Source: Adineta vaga
Taxonomy: Eukaryota > Rotifera
Direction: 5' to 3'
Assembly (NCBI GenBank): GCA_021613535.1
Contig: CP075494.1
Location: 3,472,001-3,536,000 of the forward strand
DNA length: 64,000 nucleotides
This document shows positions 1 through 10,610 of the stretch, in pieces. A program made the translations under genes and the position numbers. Each line of letters opens with the position of its first letter. Within the stretch, counting starts at the first letter, position 1. Below the pieces are notes generated by a model. The model was not told the DNA's origin. It worked only from the letters and a program-made list of their open reading frames with translations, and made no database searches.

Positions 1-2190
1 TGTAAAGATGAGAAGATAGAGTAGGATCGATGGGATTTGTAGAAAGAGTAATAAATAAAACTTAACACGATGAAGAACAATTTGACTATCATCCGGTATG
101 TTCATTTTTTACTAACGACAAATGTAATGGAATTAACTGTTAGTCGTCTTTCTTGAAGAAATACAACACTACGGAATAGTATGTTTCTTTTCTTTATTAA
201 TAACTCTTTAGAAATGAAACGAAGAAAAGAGTTTTATACGCATCAAATCCTCCATGAGAGAATAGAACAAACTATTCAGATAAGACGATCTTTTAATTAA
301 AAAGTATATATTATTATAGAGCAAGAGAAAATAAATGTTGTAGACATGATTCCAGGCAGAAAAGGCTATATAGTTTTACGCCTTCTATATATCTTACAAA
401 AAGCATACCTTTTCATTCGTAAACACGCCGGTAAATATAACTTTATTCCGAAAAATGATAGGTCCTTCAATACTTCAAAACCGATCTTTCTCTCAAAAAC
501 GTATGCAAGAATTTACTATCTTTTTTACGAACGAAATGAACATGTTTTTCTTGTACTAATTTTCTCTGTCTGAGCAATCGAACTATTCAAGATAGCAATA
601 TTTCACAATGATTGTTGCTCGTTTCGAAGATTTGTAATACGAAAGTAATTGTCTCAATAAAAAAAAAGTCAAATAATAGAGACTTACATAGAATTTCTCA
701 AAATTTTCAATCCAGCAAAAGAAAAACAAGAAATAAAACGAAAACTCATGAAGCATTATTTATGTCATGTCGAGCATGAGACTTCATGGAAAAAAATGAT
801 TACATTATCGATTATGACGCATTTTAGATAGAAATAGTGCAATTATATCGAATGCATGAGAATACATGATTAAGAGGTCACATATCGTTTCGTTATAGTT
901 GAAGAAAGAAATGCCGTAAGTATTATTCATTATGTTTTGTTTATATTTTATTTAATAAAGAACGGTAAAGTAGTACTTAAGAATAAACTAGATTCAATAG
1001 TACAGATATACACTATAAATTCAAAGCGTTTGAGTTCGAACACTGTGAGTGTGTGGGGAGAGGAAACATATTCTCAATGACACTTCTGACAAGATATCCA
1101 TGTTTTAATATCATTCAATAAATGATATAGGAATGAATACTTTGTTGAAAAATCAATCTTTATTATATTTGCTTTTTTCACTTTGATTATTATAAAGCAG
1201 TGTCGACGTTGATAATGATCTGTCAAGATAATAAAAACTAAAGTGCATAGAAAATATGAAAATAGCAAAAACATTACTTTATTCTTCAGTTTCTATTTTT
1301 TAGCGTATGATCGTGATGGTTGTCAAAAATATTAATTTCAGCACATCGAATCAGCCATAAAAGAAACACAGTTAACCAAATAGTAAGCTTTTGAATTTCT
1401 CCTTGTCTGAACGATATATGTAGGATCGTTTGCGTTAACCTCGATGAATATAAACTTTTTATCGAATCGTGTCTTTTCCATAATCTACAATTCATCTTAT
1501 AACAAAACTTTCGTTGGATATGACTATCGTAAAGGTTCAATAAGAACGAAACCACCGAATCCATTTACAGCACGGTATATTGATCTATTATGTTATTGTG
1601 AAATTGTTCAAATGCTCCTGTATAGATACTCATTTTTTCGAGATAAGAAAACAATAATTGCGTGTATTATCATATGATTGTATACTAACAATTATTCCAA
1701 TAATTGTTATCAAGACGAAGCAGAAAGATTCACCGACACGAACAACAATAGAATAGCAATCACAAACAACGACACGAACATCGAAGACAACGCTATTATC
1801 AACAACGGCAGCATTATTATTCTCGACAACATCAAGAACGATGACAACTGCGTCAACTTCAATAACAACTTTATCACATACGACGACAACACGAGAAACA
1901 CCGGTAGATAAACTTTTATAGAGAAAAATATTTCCATAGTATTCATATGAATTAAAAACAGATTTTCTTATAATCTACTTAATTAAATTAGGTATCTATT
2001 TTCATAGAAAATTTATTAACATTATCTATCTTATGATCATAAAAGGGTCATATTGTAACTACTTTAGATATGTTTTGATCGTAGAGAAGCTCACTGCTAA
2101 TGAAAAAACTTTCCATAAATTAAAGATAAGATCTCAATGAGAATTAATATTTTTCAAAAGTTTCTTTGATAACAAATATTAAATAAAATA
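1..2190. other. intergenic, no supported gene
   Basis: AT-rich stretch with only short, composition-driven open frames. None shows a signal peptide, domain or splice pattern that I can defend. A compositionally biased AAC/GTT-rich tract lies at about 1690-1910 and is listed separately. A single G-rich arm (gtgagtgtgtgggg, near 1041) resembles the hairpin element seen elsewhere, but no partner arm is visible. Confidence 0.6.
1690..1911. repeat. degenerate AAC/GTT-rich low-complexity tract
   Basis: The plus strand is rich in aacaac, acgacac and atcaac triplets, giving long frames made mostly of Asn, Thr, Ile and Asp. The minus strand gives Val- and Leu-rich frames. This looks like an expanded, mutated trinucleotide tract rather than a protein. 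A real Val-rich minus-strand product cannot be excluded but has no other support. Confidence 0.5.
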
Positions 2191-2208
2191 AAATGATTGA
2201 ATCACCCA

Positions 2209-2786
2209 TTCGAAGGATGGTCTGCAGTTCCCGACATGAATTCTAGACGACAATATCATCAAGCATGTGTATTGTTAGATGGAAACGTATTAGTTACGGG
2301 AGGATCTAATTGAGATCATTATCTAAAAACGACTGAGTTGTATGATACATTTAGAAAATCCTGGACAGAGGTTGGGCAAATGCTTTATGAACGGCACATG
2401 CATACGATATCTGTTTTAATAAATGGAAAAAAACTAGTTACTGGTGGATATTATGCGAATATTTCTTTGCATACTACTGAATTATATGATCCGTCAACAG
2501 AGACTTGGTCTATTAGTAGTAATATGAATTACCCATGACATCATCATACAGCTTCTTTATTACCAAATGGTAATGTATTAGTTATTGGTGGATTCAATGG
2601 AAATAGTTCTATGAATATCGCTGAAATATACGATCTAGTAACTGAAACTTAGATAATTATTGATAGTATGAAAATACTACGAGCTTTACATACCGCGTCT
2701 GTATTGCCAAATGGTCATATATTAATTTCTGGTGGCACTGATGGTAAGATGATTGTTGGCAAATCAGAATTATATCGATCAATATA
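2209..2786 (+). pseudogene. kelch-repeat protein pseudogene fragment
   Basis: One continuous plus-strand frame encodes four kelch-type blades of about 50 residues. Each has the pattern hydrophobic-(T/S/I)GG...TELYD...W, for example VLVTGG, LVTGGYYANISLHTTELYD, VLVIGGFNGNSSMNIAEIYD and ILISGGTDG. The frame is broken by TGA at 2311-2313, TGA at 2536-2538, TAG at 2650-2652 and TAG at 2784-2786. No start codon or upstream exon is visible. Kelch blades form beta-propellers that bind other proteins. This copy is a decayed internal fragment of a longer gene. The kelch call is firm; the parent gene is unknown. Confidence 0.85.
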
Positions 2787-3541
2787 GACAAATTAGTACA
2801 CGAAGTGATACATTCACTAATGATATTGATTTCGTTTCAAAAAAACTTTCTTAATGAATGGCGCTTCTGACTAATATTGAATGAGTTCCTTTTTCTAAAT
2901 ATTGATCATCCACGGAAAGATGTGATTGTGTGCACTGTTCACCAGGAATTTAATAATACTGAATTACCAAGTCAATAATAAGTAGTTGACTTCTAGAATA
3001 ATATTTTAGAAATTTTTGAATTAATCCTAAAATGAATCATTCTCACATATAGCAGATTGGTATGAGTCTAATTTTGATACATTCATATTTGATATTTACA
3101 CATCTATACTCGTTATCAACGTTTTATATAAGTATTATGATATAAGATATTCTTAGCGATAAGTGTATGGATGTGTTATATTATAGATTAATAATTCAAG
3201 CCATATCCACACCCTTAAAATGAAAAAATAAAAAGGTTATATATTTTCGACATAGCTCAATCAAATATGACGTTCCACAATGAACGAACGTAGATAACTC
3301 AATCAGTATATGGTCTTCCTTTCAGTACAGGAACTATCAATCATACAGGAAAAAACGTGTTTTTTTCTTCATTACAAATTAAAACGAATATTCTGTAGTT
3401 GACTCATTTACAAAAAAAGTAGTCCTGACTTTATAATGTATAAAAAAATATTTTGCGTAATAAGAGAAAAAAGAACGAAAAATTGATAAAATCGTCGAAT
3501 ATATTTGCATAAATTGTAGGCAATCAAAAGAAAAAAAAAGA
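2787..3541. other. intergenic, no supported gene
   Basis: AT-rich spacer between the kelch relic and the 7TM receptor gene. No domain, splice pattern or RNA gene was recognised. The last 200 bases are A-rich and probably include the promoter and 5' UTR of the downstream receptor, but no clear TATA box decides the start. Confidence 0.5.
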
Positions 3542-4579
3542 ATGATGAATAATTTAACATGCCTCTGTTTAATATGTTATAATCGCATATTGTGCAATGA
3601 AAGCGAAGAAGTTCTGTCTCCTGGCTTGTATGATATGTTCACTAGTTGTACATGGAATGGTCGACAGATCTATCTATCTCTTACAACTGTATATATATTC
3701 GCTTTGTTTACAAGTATCATTCTTACACTACAAACGAGTTATTGTGGACGAATTCGTATGACAAATCTTGGATTTTATCTTATTCTCTTGTGTTGGACAG
3801 CTCTATTTTATTCCACTATGGCACTAATATTCTTTATTATCGATTTGACACAATGTCTTCAGATCTCTAATTTTCATCGACAATTTCAGACTATCATCAA
3901 AGTTTCATCGCTGTATCAATGTTTATGGTTAATGAGTTTTATCGCATGTGAACGAATGTTAATTCAATGCTTTGATACAAGTTTATATGCTTCGAGAAAA
4001 CGATCAATTATATTCTCCACATTTTCTTTTGCTTTTATAACGTTAACATGCATTATACCACGTACATTATTTTATATCTATCACATTCAGTTGTACTATG
4101 AGATCTATCGAGCCTTTAGCTGGTTTCATCCTTTATTGGCCTGTTTACTTCAATTCATTGCGAGTATTAGTGTGTTAATCAATATAGCGAAAAGAAAAAT
4201 ATATATAACGGATCAGCATGACACGTGCCATATTTGGCTGCAACAATTATCAAAACATCGCGACTTTTTTGTGCCTATTCTGTTTTTATTATTTTTTGGA
4301 TTACCATGGTATCTTGCTGAACAACTGAATAATCAATGCAGACAAACGGATCCTCTCTATGCGTATCGTGTTCTTGTTGCACTCAAATACCTAAGTCTAA
4401 TACCGTACACTTGTACTTTTTTTGTATTCATCTATCCAAACAATATCTACCTGTCTGAATTTCGAAATACCTCTTGCTGTGCTAAGTATTTTAGATCGAT
4501 CCGTGGGATGACTAGTAACTGTGAACAACATCGAAATTCATCAGTAGTCTTTATCGTTACGCATGAAATCTTATCGTAA
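3542..4579 (+). CDS. orphan rhodopsin-like 7TM receptor
   Basis: Single-exon frame of 345 residues from tandem ATGs at 3542 and 3545. Seven hydrophobic segments are visible at about residues 44-67, 77-105, 120-142, 155-180, 190-212, 235-258 and 278-300. The third ends in ACERML, in the place of the (E/D)RY motif. The seventh carries YPNNIY, in the place of NPxxY. A short Cys-containing N terminus would be extracellular, and the C-terminal tail is about 40 residues. Intronless 7TM receptors are abundant in bdelloid rotifers. The ligand is unknown and I see no motif that assigns a subfamily. The frame is intact, so it may be functional. The receptor class is inferred from topology. Confidence 0.8.
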   Translation: MMNNLTCLCLICYNRILCNESEEVLSPGLYDMFTSCTWNGRQIYLSLTTVYIFALFTSIILTLQTSYCGRIRMTNLGFYLILLCWTALFYSTMALIFFIIDLTQCLQISNFHRQFQTIIKVSSLYQCLWLMSFIACERMLIQCFDTSLYASRKRSIIFSTFSFAFITLTCIIPRTLFYIYHIQLYYEIYRAFSWFHPLLACLLQFIASISVLINIAKRKIYITDQHDTCHIWLQQLSKHRDFFVPILFLLFFGLPWYLAEQLNNQCRQTDPLYAYRVLVALKYLSLIPYTCTFFVFIYPNNIYLSEFRNTSCCAKYFRSIRGMTSNCEQHRNSSVVFIVTHEILS

Positions 4580-4974
4580 CAAAAAAATAATTGACTATAA
4601 AATGTAATTTTCAACTAAAATATACGATTGGTTAAAAAATATAAGAAAAGATAACATGAAATCTTCGTCCAACCCATCCTTAACACATATTGATTTATTT
4701 GATGCATACTTAAATGTGTAGTACTATAATAAAAAAAAAAACTATAGCACGAAAAAAGCAACAGAAATTTCGACAAATCGAATGATTTTTCTCTGTTGTC
4801 TTTCTTCAATCATTTACCAAACTTCGCAGTTTTTCTATGGTGATTATTCATTCTAACGAAAAACAAAGTTTTTATCCCATTGAAATGTTGAATTTTTCTT
4901 TCGAACACATACACATCATTTCTTTACTTCATTCATATGTAGTATTTCTATGGTGACGGTGAATGTTTGGACAA
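4580..4974. other. intergenic
   Basis: AT-rich downstream region of the 7TM receptor. No gene was recognised. Confidence 0.4.
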
Positions 4975-5020
4975 GTGTGAGTGGATGGATGACGATATAC
5001 TCGCATCATCTCAACCTCAC
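4975..5020. repeat. G-rich/C-rich inverted repeat (copy 1)
   Basis: The left arm GTGTGAGTGGATGGATGA faces a right arm that reads, on the other strand, GTGAGGTTGAGATGATG. They are separated by a short AT-containing loop. It belongs to the dispersed hairpin family described under findings. It lies between two genes and overlaps no supported frame. Confidence 0.55.
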
Positions 5021-5391
5021 TTATTATCAGGACACACTCTGTAGTAGAACTGAATAACGAATAGTAAACCATGTTTGATTTCTTCATGGCGACTGATGGA
5101 ATTAAATTTTGTTTTTATTCATGCTGGCATTTAAACAAAAGAAAAGAAAACAATCATTCGTATTCGGCGAAAAACGTTGAGTGTCGTAATTTTCTCTAAA
5201 AAGTAAGCAGTGCGAGAGAATTTCATAGTTTGTAAAAAATTCATTTCAGTTTTTTTCACCTATGTGTTAGTCTTTTCTTTGGTATTAATCCACTTGTCTG
5301 TCTTCCTCAATCTTTATCTGGCCATATCGAGTGTATATACAATATTAAAAACAGGGTGATCTGAAAATTATTCTTTTTCTTTTGAGCAGTC

Positions 5392-5476
5392 ATTCTATTT
5401 CGTGATGTTGAACATTCCGGAATTGATTCCTATGGCGGAACTTATTCCAGAATATGCAACATCACGGAATAGGAAG
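5392..5476. repeat. long imperfect palindrome
   Basis: Two arms of about 32 nt (5392-5424 and 5444-5476) are reverse complements with a few mismatches, around TTCGTGATGTTG and CAACATCACGGAAT. The loop is about 20 nt. It lies about 140 nt upstream of the gene starting at 5610 and is followed by a CT-rich microsatellite at about 5490-5525. It could be a foldback element remnant or a regulatory cruciform. Its sequence is unrelated to the G-rich hairpins. Confidence 0.65.
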
Positions 5477-5609
5477 CATTTGCCTCCTCTTCTAATCTCG
5501 CTCTCTCTATCTCTATCTCTCTCCTTTGAAGAAATAAGCACCTAAATCTATTTTTTTAAATTTTGTAGCTATCTCTTTCAGAAGTTTAATCACAATTGAA
5601 ACAAAGACA

Positions 5610-7235
5610 ATGTCTTACACTCCGCAACGACGTAGAAAATTTTGTCCCAATGGATTTTGCGGAATCTGCCGACCACCTCAAACACAGAAGCAAATTGAAA
5701 CTCTCGTCCATGTCAAACATATTGTCGACGAAAAGGAGACACCCTATGGTTATGTCCATTTCTATCCAGGTAGGTTCGGTTCTGCAGCATGTAGTACAGA
5801 AACTGACATTGATAGTGACTATGTGGATGACTATGAATAGGACATCTCACATTCTTACCCACTCTTTAGAAACTTTTCCTTTCATTTTATCCAACGCACG
5901 AAACACGACTTAGTAAACAAATGCAAAATATTTTTTCGATGGGTTCAGTCATATTACTTCATTTTTTTAGACTGTATTGAGTGACTTCGTAAACAACTAT
6001 TACAGTAGCACTTGTCAATTCGTTTCGATCGGTACTATTATTGACATGCATTGTAATCCGAACGATATTCTTAAAGATTGAGCTTCTAATTGTCTTCAGT
6101 TTTGGGACTTTACAGTAGTTGATCTTTTGGATTTTCGGTCAGTGCAAATTAGCTATAGTTTCAATCCAAGTTTCACTTTTTTTAATCTATGTTTTCACTA
6201 GGTGTTCGGACAACCGAGGACAAGTATACTTGTCCAGTGCTTTCTGTTCATATTTATCGATATTCACAAGCCGCTGCTGACACTGCTCAAGATCAGCGTA
6301 CAGTTCTCTTCGATTATAGTTCGAAACAACAAACTCAACAGGGTCCACAAAAGATGAAAACCGAAGAACAAGCTAGTGCTGAAGAGGAAGTCATAATAAT
6401 ACCAATCGAAGATGTAACACGAATAACGTTCAAAACAGAGATTAAAAAGGGCCTGCAAGCTGATATCGAAACCGAGATTATTCGAGAACATAAATTGACT
6501 GAAAATTGTTTTGATACTTGTTGTGAACGTATCTGTTGCTGTTGTGAACAACTCAAAAAATGTTGTGCAAGTCCCGTTCAAGTTGCTCCTCTTGTCAGGA
6601 GTGACACAGTAATTCACTCTGTTGCCGCTAAGAAAAAAATCCGAAAAACACGTGTTAAAGATGAACTGCTAACTGTTCCTAAAGAACGTTGTAAATCCTT
6701 TTTCGATTGTTGCCGTTGCTGGTGTTGTCGAAGGAACAAATTGGTCGGTCTTTTTAAGCGAACGACAACTGTGGCAGAAGAAGAAGCACAACGTGTTGTA
6801 ACAATGACACTTGAATACGGCCAGTATACTATTCTCGATACAACTTCGAAAGTACGTGTAGCTAATGGCGAGCCACAAGTAATCAACAGCAGACAACAAT
6901 TCGCAACTACAAAACTGGAGTTCTATTTACTTACCAACAGAGAGTATGATTCGAAACATTTCAACGAACAGAAGCAACAGGCTGAGATTCTCTGCCGAAC
7001 AGTAATCCAGTTAAAGGGAATGACAAATCATTATCCATCTGATACTGAATTGGATAATATTTTAGGTCAATCTCATCAAAAGGTATTCGGTAACGTGTTT
7101 GAAGAACCAGTTTTGGCACTCGAACATGACCTGAATACAGAAAATGAAAATCCACAGATTCAAGAATCACATGAACAACCAGCAATTAAACAACAAATGA
7201 ATATAACATTACAGCGAAATGAACAAGATAGTTAA
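5610..7235 (+). CDS. uncharacterised Cys-cluster protein, two exons
   Basis: Spliced gene: join(5610..5769, 6202..7235). The intron (432 nt) starts GTAGGT and ends TTTTCACTAG; it falls after the first base of codon 54 and restores one frame of about 397 residues. The N terminus is basic and Cys-rich (RRRKFCPNGFCGICRPP). In the middle are two dense cysteine blocks, CCERICCCCEQLKKCC and DCCRCWCCRRNK, each flanked by basic residues. A Gln-rich acidic tail ends the protein. No signal peptide or membrane segment is clear. Paired Cys clusters next to basic residues suggest S-acylated membrane attachment or metal binding; this is inference. I do not recognise the family. Two AATAAA signals lie 45-90 nt after the stop. 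Confidence 0.75.
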
Positions 7236-7280
7236 ATAAGATATTGATTTAAACAAGAAGCATTTTTAAAGAACATACAC

Positions 7281-7322
7281 AATAAATTTGTGCGATGCTT
7301 TTATTATTTTATTTCCAATAAA
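7281..7322 (+). terminator. polyadenylation signals of the 5610-7235 gene
   Basis: Two AATAAA hexamers (7281-7286 and 7317-7322) follow the TAA stop at 7233-7235, the usual position for cleavage and polyadenylation signals. Confidence 0.5.
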
Positions 7323-7908
7323 GATTTGTTTATGTCACCTTAATCCGTAAAAGTTGGATATTTTTTGGAGCTAACATCTGACTAATCGTGAAATAACTCG
7401 CTATAGGACTTTATATACAGAAAACAATAACTATTCTCCTGAATTGGCATGATGTCTATCTGTATGTTCGTGAATTTTGTATTATTAAAACCGAATATTT
7501 CTGTAGTTAAAGCATTTGTTGAGATTCTCTACCAAAGCCAAAACTATGGAGACACTGCGCTTTAATTCACTCTCATATCGTCACTCGTACGAACAACGTG
7601 TATTAGTTGCAGAACAAAAAACAAAAAGTAACAACATGAGCGAATGAATAGGTGACTACTATTTTTATTACTATAGCAATTATTCAGAGGAAAAGAAAAA
7701 AAATCTGTTAGATATCTGATAAAGAGTCGTTTTAGCTCGGAAGAAAGTCAGGCAGCTGAGTTTTTTTCCAACACCACTTACTTTTATATTATTTCAGCGA
7801 TCAGAAAGCTTCTATTTATATTTTTTTTGTAACTAGTGGCAGAAGTCAGATAATTTCATAGGTTATTTAATTTGAGTTTGAATATAAGCTAAACTTTACT
7901 ACTATAGA
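7323..7908. other. intergenic, no supported gene
   Basis: AT-rich spacer without recognisable coding, RNA or repeat structure. Confidence 0.5.
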
Positions 7909-8065
7909 ATGAGTTCAAAAGTAAATGAAAATATATCGAGTCGATACTTATCTAAAGAAATAGAAAGCGAAACATTTGGTAAGTTATAAATTGCAATTCA
8001 TGCATTGTTTTCGTTTATTTGCTGTTGTAGAGATAAAGGTAGATGCAGTTTCAAAGATCATATGA
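7909..8065 (+). CDS. possible small two-exon gene
   Basis: ATG at 7909 opens a short hydrophilic frame that meets a good donor (GTAAGT at 7979). An acceptor at 8029-8030 (CTGTTGTAG) would remove a 52-nt intron, the size typical here. The spliced product then stops at 8063-8065, giving only about 34 residues. A different frame of the second exon stays open to 8205 (55 residues, hydrophilic), one base out of register. Either this is a tiny peptide gene, a gene with a one-base frameshift, or chance. I do not recognise it. Confidence 0.22.
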
Positions 8066-8205
8066 ACGATACTTTAAGTGAGGTTGAAGGATCTACAAAC
8101 GAGAGAGAAGTTAAAAGTATTTACAGAGGACAGAAGAGCCATAAGAATTATAAAATAATATTAGGGAGTGTATTCAGTGAATTTCAATTTAAACGAATAA
8201 AATAA

Positions 8206-8525
8206 TTTTTTGCATTCGCGCGTGCTTATATAAATTTATACTATCTAATTTATAACTGTGGATATTGCATTGCGTTTTTTACGCTTTTGAAATTTTCATT
8301 TGTATTCTATACCTTTTTGTTTTGGTCGACAATTAGTTAGCTTCTGAGACACTACAATAATAACTACTGTTTTACTATATCCAGTAAATAACAGATATAG
8401 CGTACCTCTAATATATATTATTTTGTTTCATAGTAATGCTGATAATTTAAAGATATTTTGTTAAACGTTCCTTTGTTTGCGACTGACAAGTACGAATTGA
8501 AGAACGTCTTGCATCCAAAGCGAAA
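8206..8525. other. upstream region of the ART gene
   Basis: AT-rich. A TATATAAA string lies near 8227, about 300 nt before the ART start. It would be far upstream for a TATA box unless the 5' UTR is long or spliced. No other structure was recognised. Confidence 0.3.
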
Positions 8526-9596
8526 ATGGCCCTAGCCTTCTCTCATCAGCCGGTTATTCGATGGCAATGGAATTCGAATGAAGACCCATTTTCTTCCGAT
8601 TAATATGATAAAGAATGGTGCTGTTACAGTGATGTTGAGACAGTCATCATTGAAGAAGCGTACCAAATGAACCGTGCAGAAGCAATGCTCGATGATTACC
8701 ACATTGATATAAAAAATATGGTTCAGATATCAAATAACAGTTTGAATAAGCAGCGACCCGTAAAACGTATGGATGATAAGAACGGTGAATTACGACTGAG
8801 GCCAGAACGATTCATGCCTAATCCCATATTTCCAGCCGCTCCATTTCTTGATGAATTGGATCATCGAGGAGGTTCTTTTCTTAGAAAGGTTATGGTCTAC
8901 TTAGAAGTTACTGACGTTTCATTTCCATTGCGACAGTCTGGCATTCGTCGAAAAGTAGTTGAAGCGGCAGTTGATGATGGTCTGATTGTCGAAGGAAAAA
9001 AGATGGGTCAACAAAAGATCGGCGAATGGTTAGCTGGGCAATTGAGAGAGGTGACGACAGGAACTGAGAAAGAAGTCGGGGCATGTTGTGCTCGTCTCTA
9101 TTGTATGCAATCGTTTCTCTTCGAAAAACTGAACGAAGTAATGCGTCTCGTAGGCGATCAACAACATGTTAATTTTGTAAAAAGCAAAGTGTCTACTCAC
9201 GGCCCATTTGCTCTACTACTCTGGAGAGTGGCAGAATATGATCGAAAGCAACCAAAATTTTCGACTATTTACCGTGGAGCTAACTTGTCAGATAATCTGA
9301 TTGACCAATACCGTGAAAAATGCGTTGGTACTACACCATACACAAGTGACAAAACGTTCATATTTCCGGCCTATACATCTACCACTTTGAATCGAGACAA
9401 GGCAGAACAATATGGCAATGTACTCTTTATTATTGTAAATGGACGGAGTAGTGGTTGGGATATGACACCTTACTCGCTCTTTTATTATGAGGAAGAAGTG
9501 TTACTTCGTCCTTATTTTCGGTTTAACATCGTTTCGTGTGAATTCGATGACACCAAGGATAAATGGATCATTCACTTAACCTCATGTGGTTATTGA
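8526..9596 (+). CDS. WWE domain-mono-ADP-ribosyltransferase (ARTC-like), one in-frame stop
   Basis: One frame runs from ATG 8526 to the stop ending at 9596 (356 codons plus stop), interrupted only by TAA at 8601-8603. Residues about 9-75 form a WWE domain (IRWQWNSN, then KEW, then VIIEEAY). The C-terminal half is an arginine-type ADP-ribosyltransferase fold. It has YRGA near residue 249, AYTSTT near 282, and YYEEEVLL near 320, which supplies the ExE pair; so the R-S-ExE triad is complete. WWE domains bind ADP-ribose or ubiquitin-pathway partners, and the ART domain transfers ADP-ribose from NAD+ to arginine. Such fusions are, to my knowledge, expanded in bdelloids. The stop falls inside the WWE domain. 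The next ATG, 8667, would give a 309-residue product with an intact catalytic domain but half a WWE. It may be a fresh null allele or a sequence error. Confidence 0.8.
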
Positions 9597-10290
9597 CAAT
9601 CAAAATATTATCTTTATTTTTCTCATATCGTGCTAATATAGATTTTCATGTCACCATTATGGACCAAATGCAATGAAAAAACTGAAAAACTTTTCATTCG
9701 GTAAAAATTTCTTTCTCAAAAGTCTAACTAATTTTTTTGTTCAATCTTTACTCACACTTAATCTAAGGAAATAGAATGATATTCATCTGCGGTTCTCCTA
9801 CTGTAAGAATTTTTCCTCTTATTTATTCACACAAAATTACTGTGACCGTTAACTATGTGATTAGCAGTTGCAGAACAGCAGATTGTTTTATGACCAACAT
9901 AAATTCTGAGTTAGCGAAGGATAAAATGGGAGATGGGGATGCAGATGAAGTACGCATATACACGCATACAGACATCATCAAGATGGTTGTATTTATTATT
10001 GTAGATTCATTGAATGAGCTTTAAAATACTTCTGTCAATTGATGCATTCCTTAAACAACGATGTTATGATATTTTATTATATTGCCATTTCATCTTGGCA
10101 TTCTGAATGCTGTGGATGATATTACAATGAACATGTTGCATATAATTTATTAGTAATCAAAAACTGGAAAACGCACAGAAAAAAATCAAAATAGAAATGA
10201 ATAAGACTGTGATAAGAGAAAATAAAAAGGCTAAAGTAACTGTGTAGTTATTAATATGTTAGTAATAATTAAAGTCAGTGACCCAGGATC
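9597..10290. other. intergenic, no supported gene
   Basis: A short open frame near 9776-10024 has no recognisable feature and is treated as chance. No RNA gene was recognised. Confidence 0.45.
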
Positions 10291-10317
10291 TTTCAGTGGC
10301 AAAACATACCTGATTTC

Positions 10318-10610
10318 TCATCCACAATACACATTACAATCACCATTAGGTATACACGTAGTACCTTCACCACAATCCTCATAAACCCAGCCAGGAGCAG
10401 TGCAAGTAACATAACCTTTAAGATTAGTAGCACCGCCAGCACTTATGCAAGCGACGCAACCAACTTTACAAATCGAATTCCGCTTTGCCATATGATTAAG
10501 ATTAATTCTGCTAATCGCATCTCACAATGATGCTGCTTCTGCTACATAACTATAGTTGCGAATAAAACCAACAAGGCAATTAAACACACTTTATTGCTAA
10601 TCAGCGGCAT
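10318..10610 (-). pseudogene. small secreted Cys-rich peptide gene, frame-broken
   Basis: ATG at 10610 (minus) starts a clear signal peptide (MPLISNKVCLIALLVLFAT). The frame then meets TAG almost at once. One frame over, the sequence continues with VAEAASL, a good signal-cleavage context, then a TGA. After that comes an uninterrupted Cys-rich mature region with about nine cysteines, ending in NGDCNVYCG and TGA at 10318-10320. One frameshift plus one stop separate secretion signal and mature part. No GT-AG intron that I tried repairs both. The likely ancestral product was a secreted disulfide-rich peptide of about 90 residues. Its family is not recognised. Confidence 0.55.

Noticed and set aside
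1018-1060. Possible tRNA T-arm (gttcgaac)
   Set aside because: No acceptor stem, D-arm or anticodon arm can be folded around it.
5490-5525. CT-rich run as a CRISPR or functional repeat
   Set aside because: Simple microsatellite; no spacers, and a eukaryotic context.
5610-5840. Unspliced reading of the first exon as a complete 76-residue protein
   Set aside because: A GTAGGT donor at 5770 and a matching acceptor at 6200-6201 restore one long frame with the next exon.
6264-6886. Minus-strand open frames across the Cys-cluster gene
   Set aside because: They mirror the codon bias of the plus-strand exon and have no domain or ATG context.
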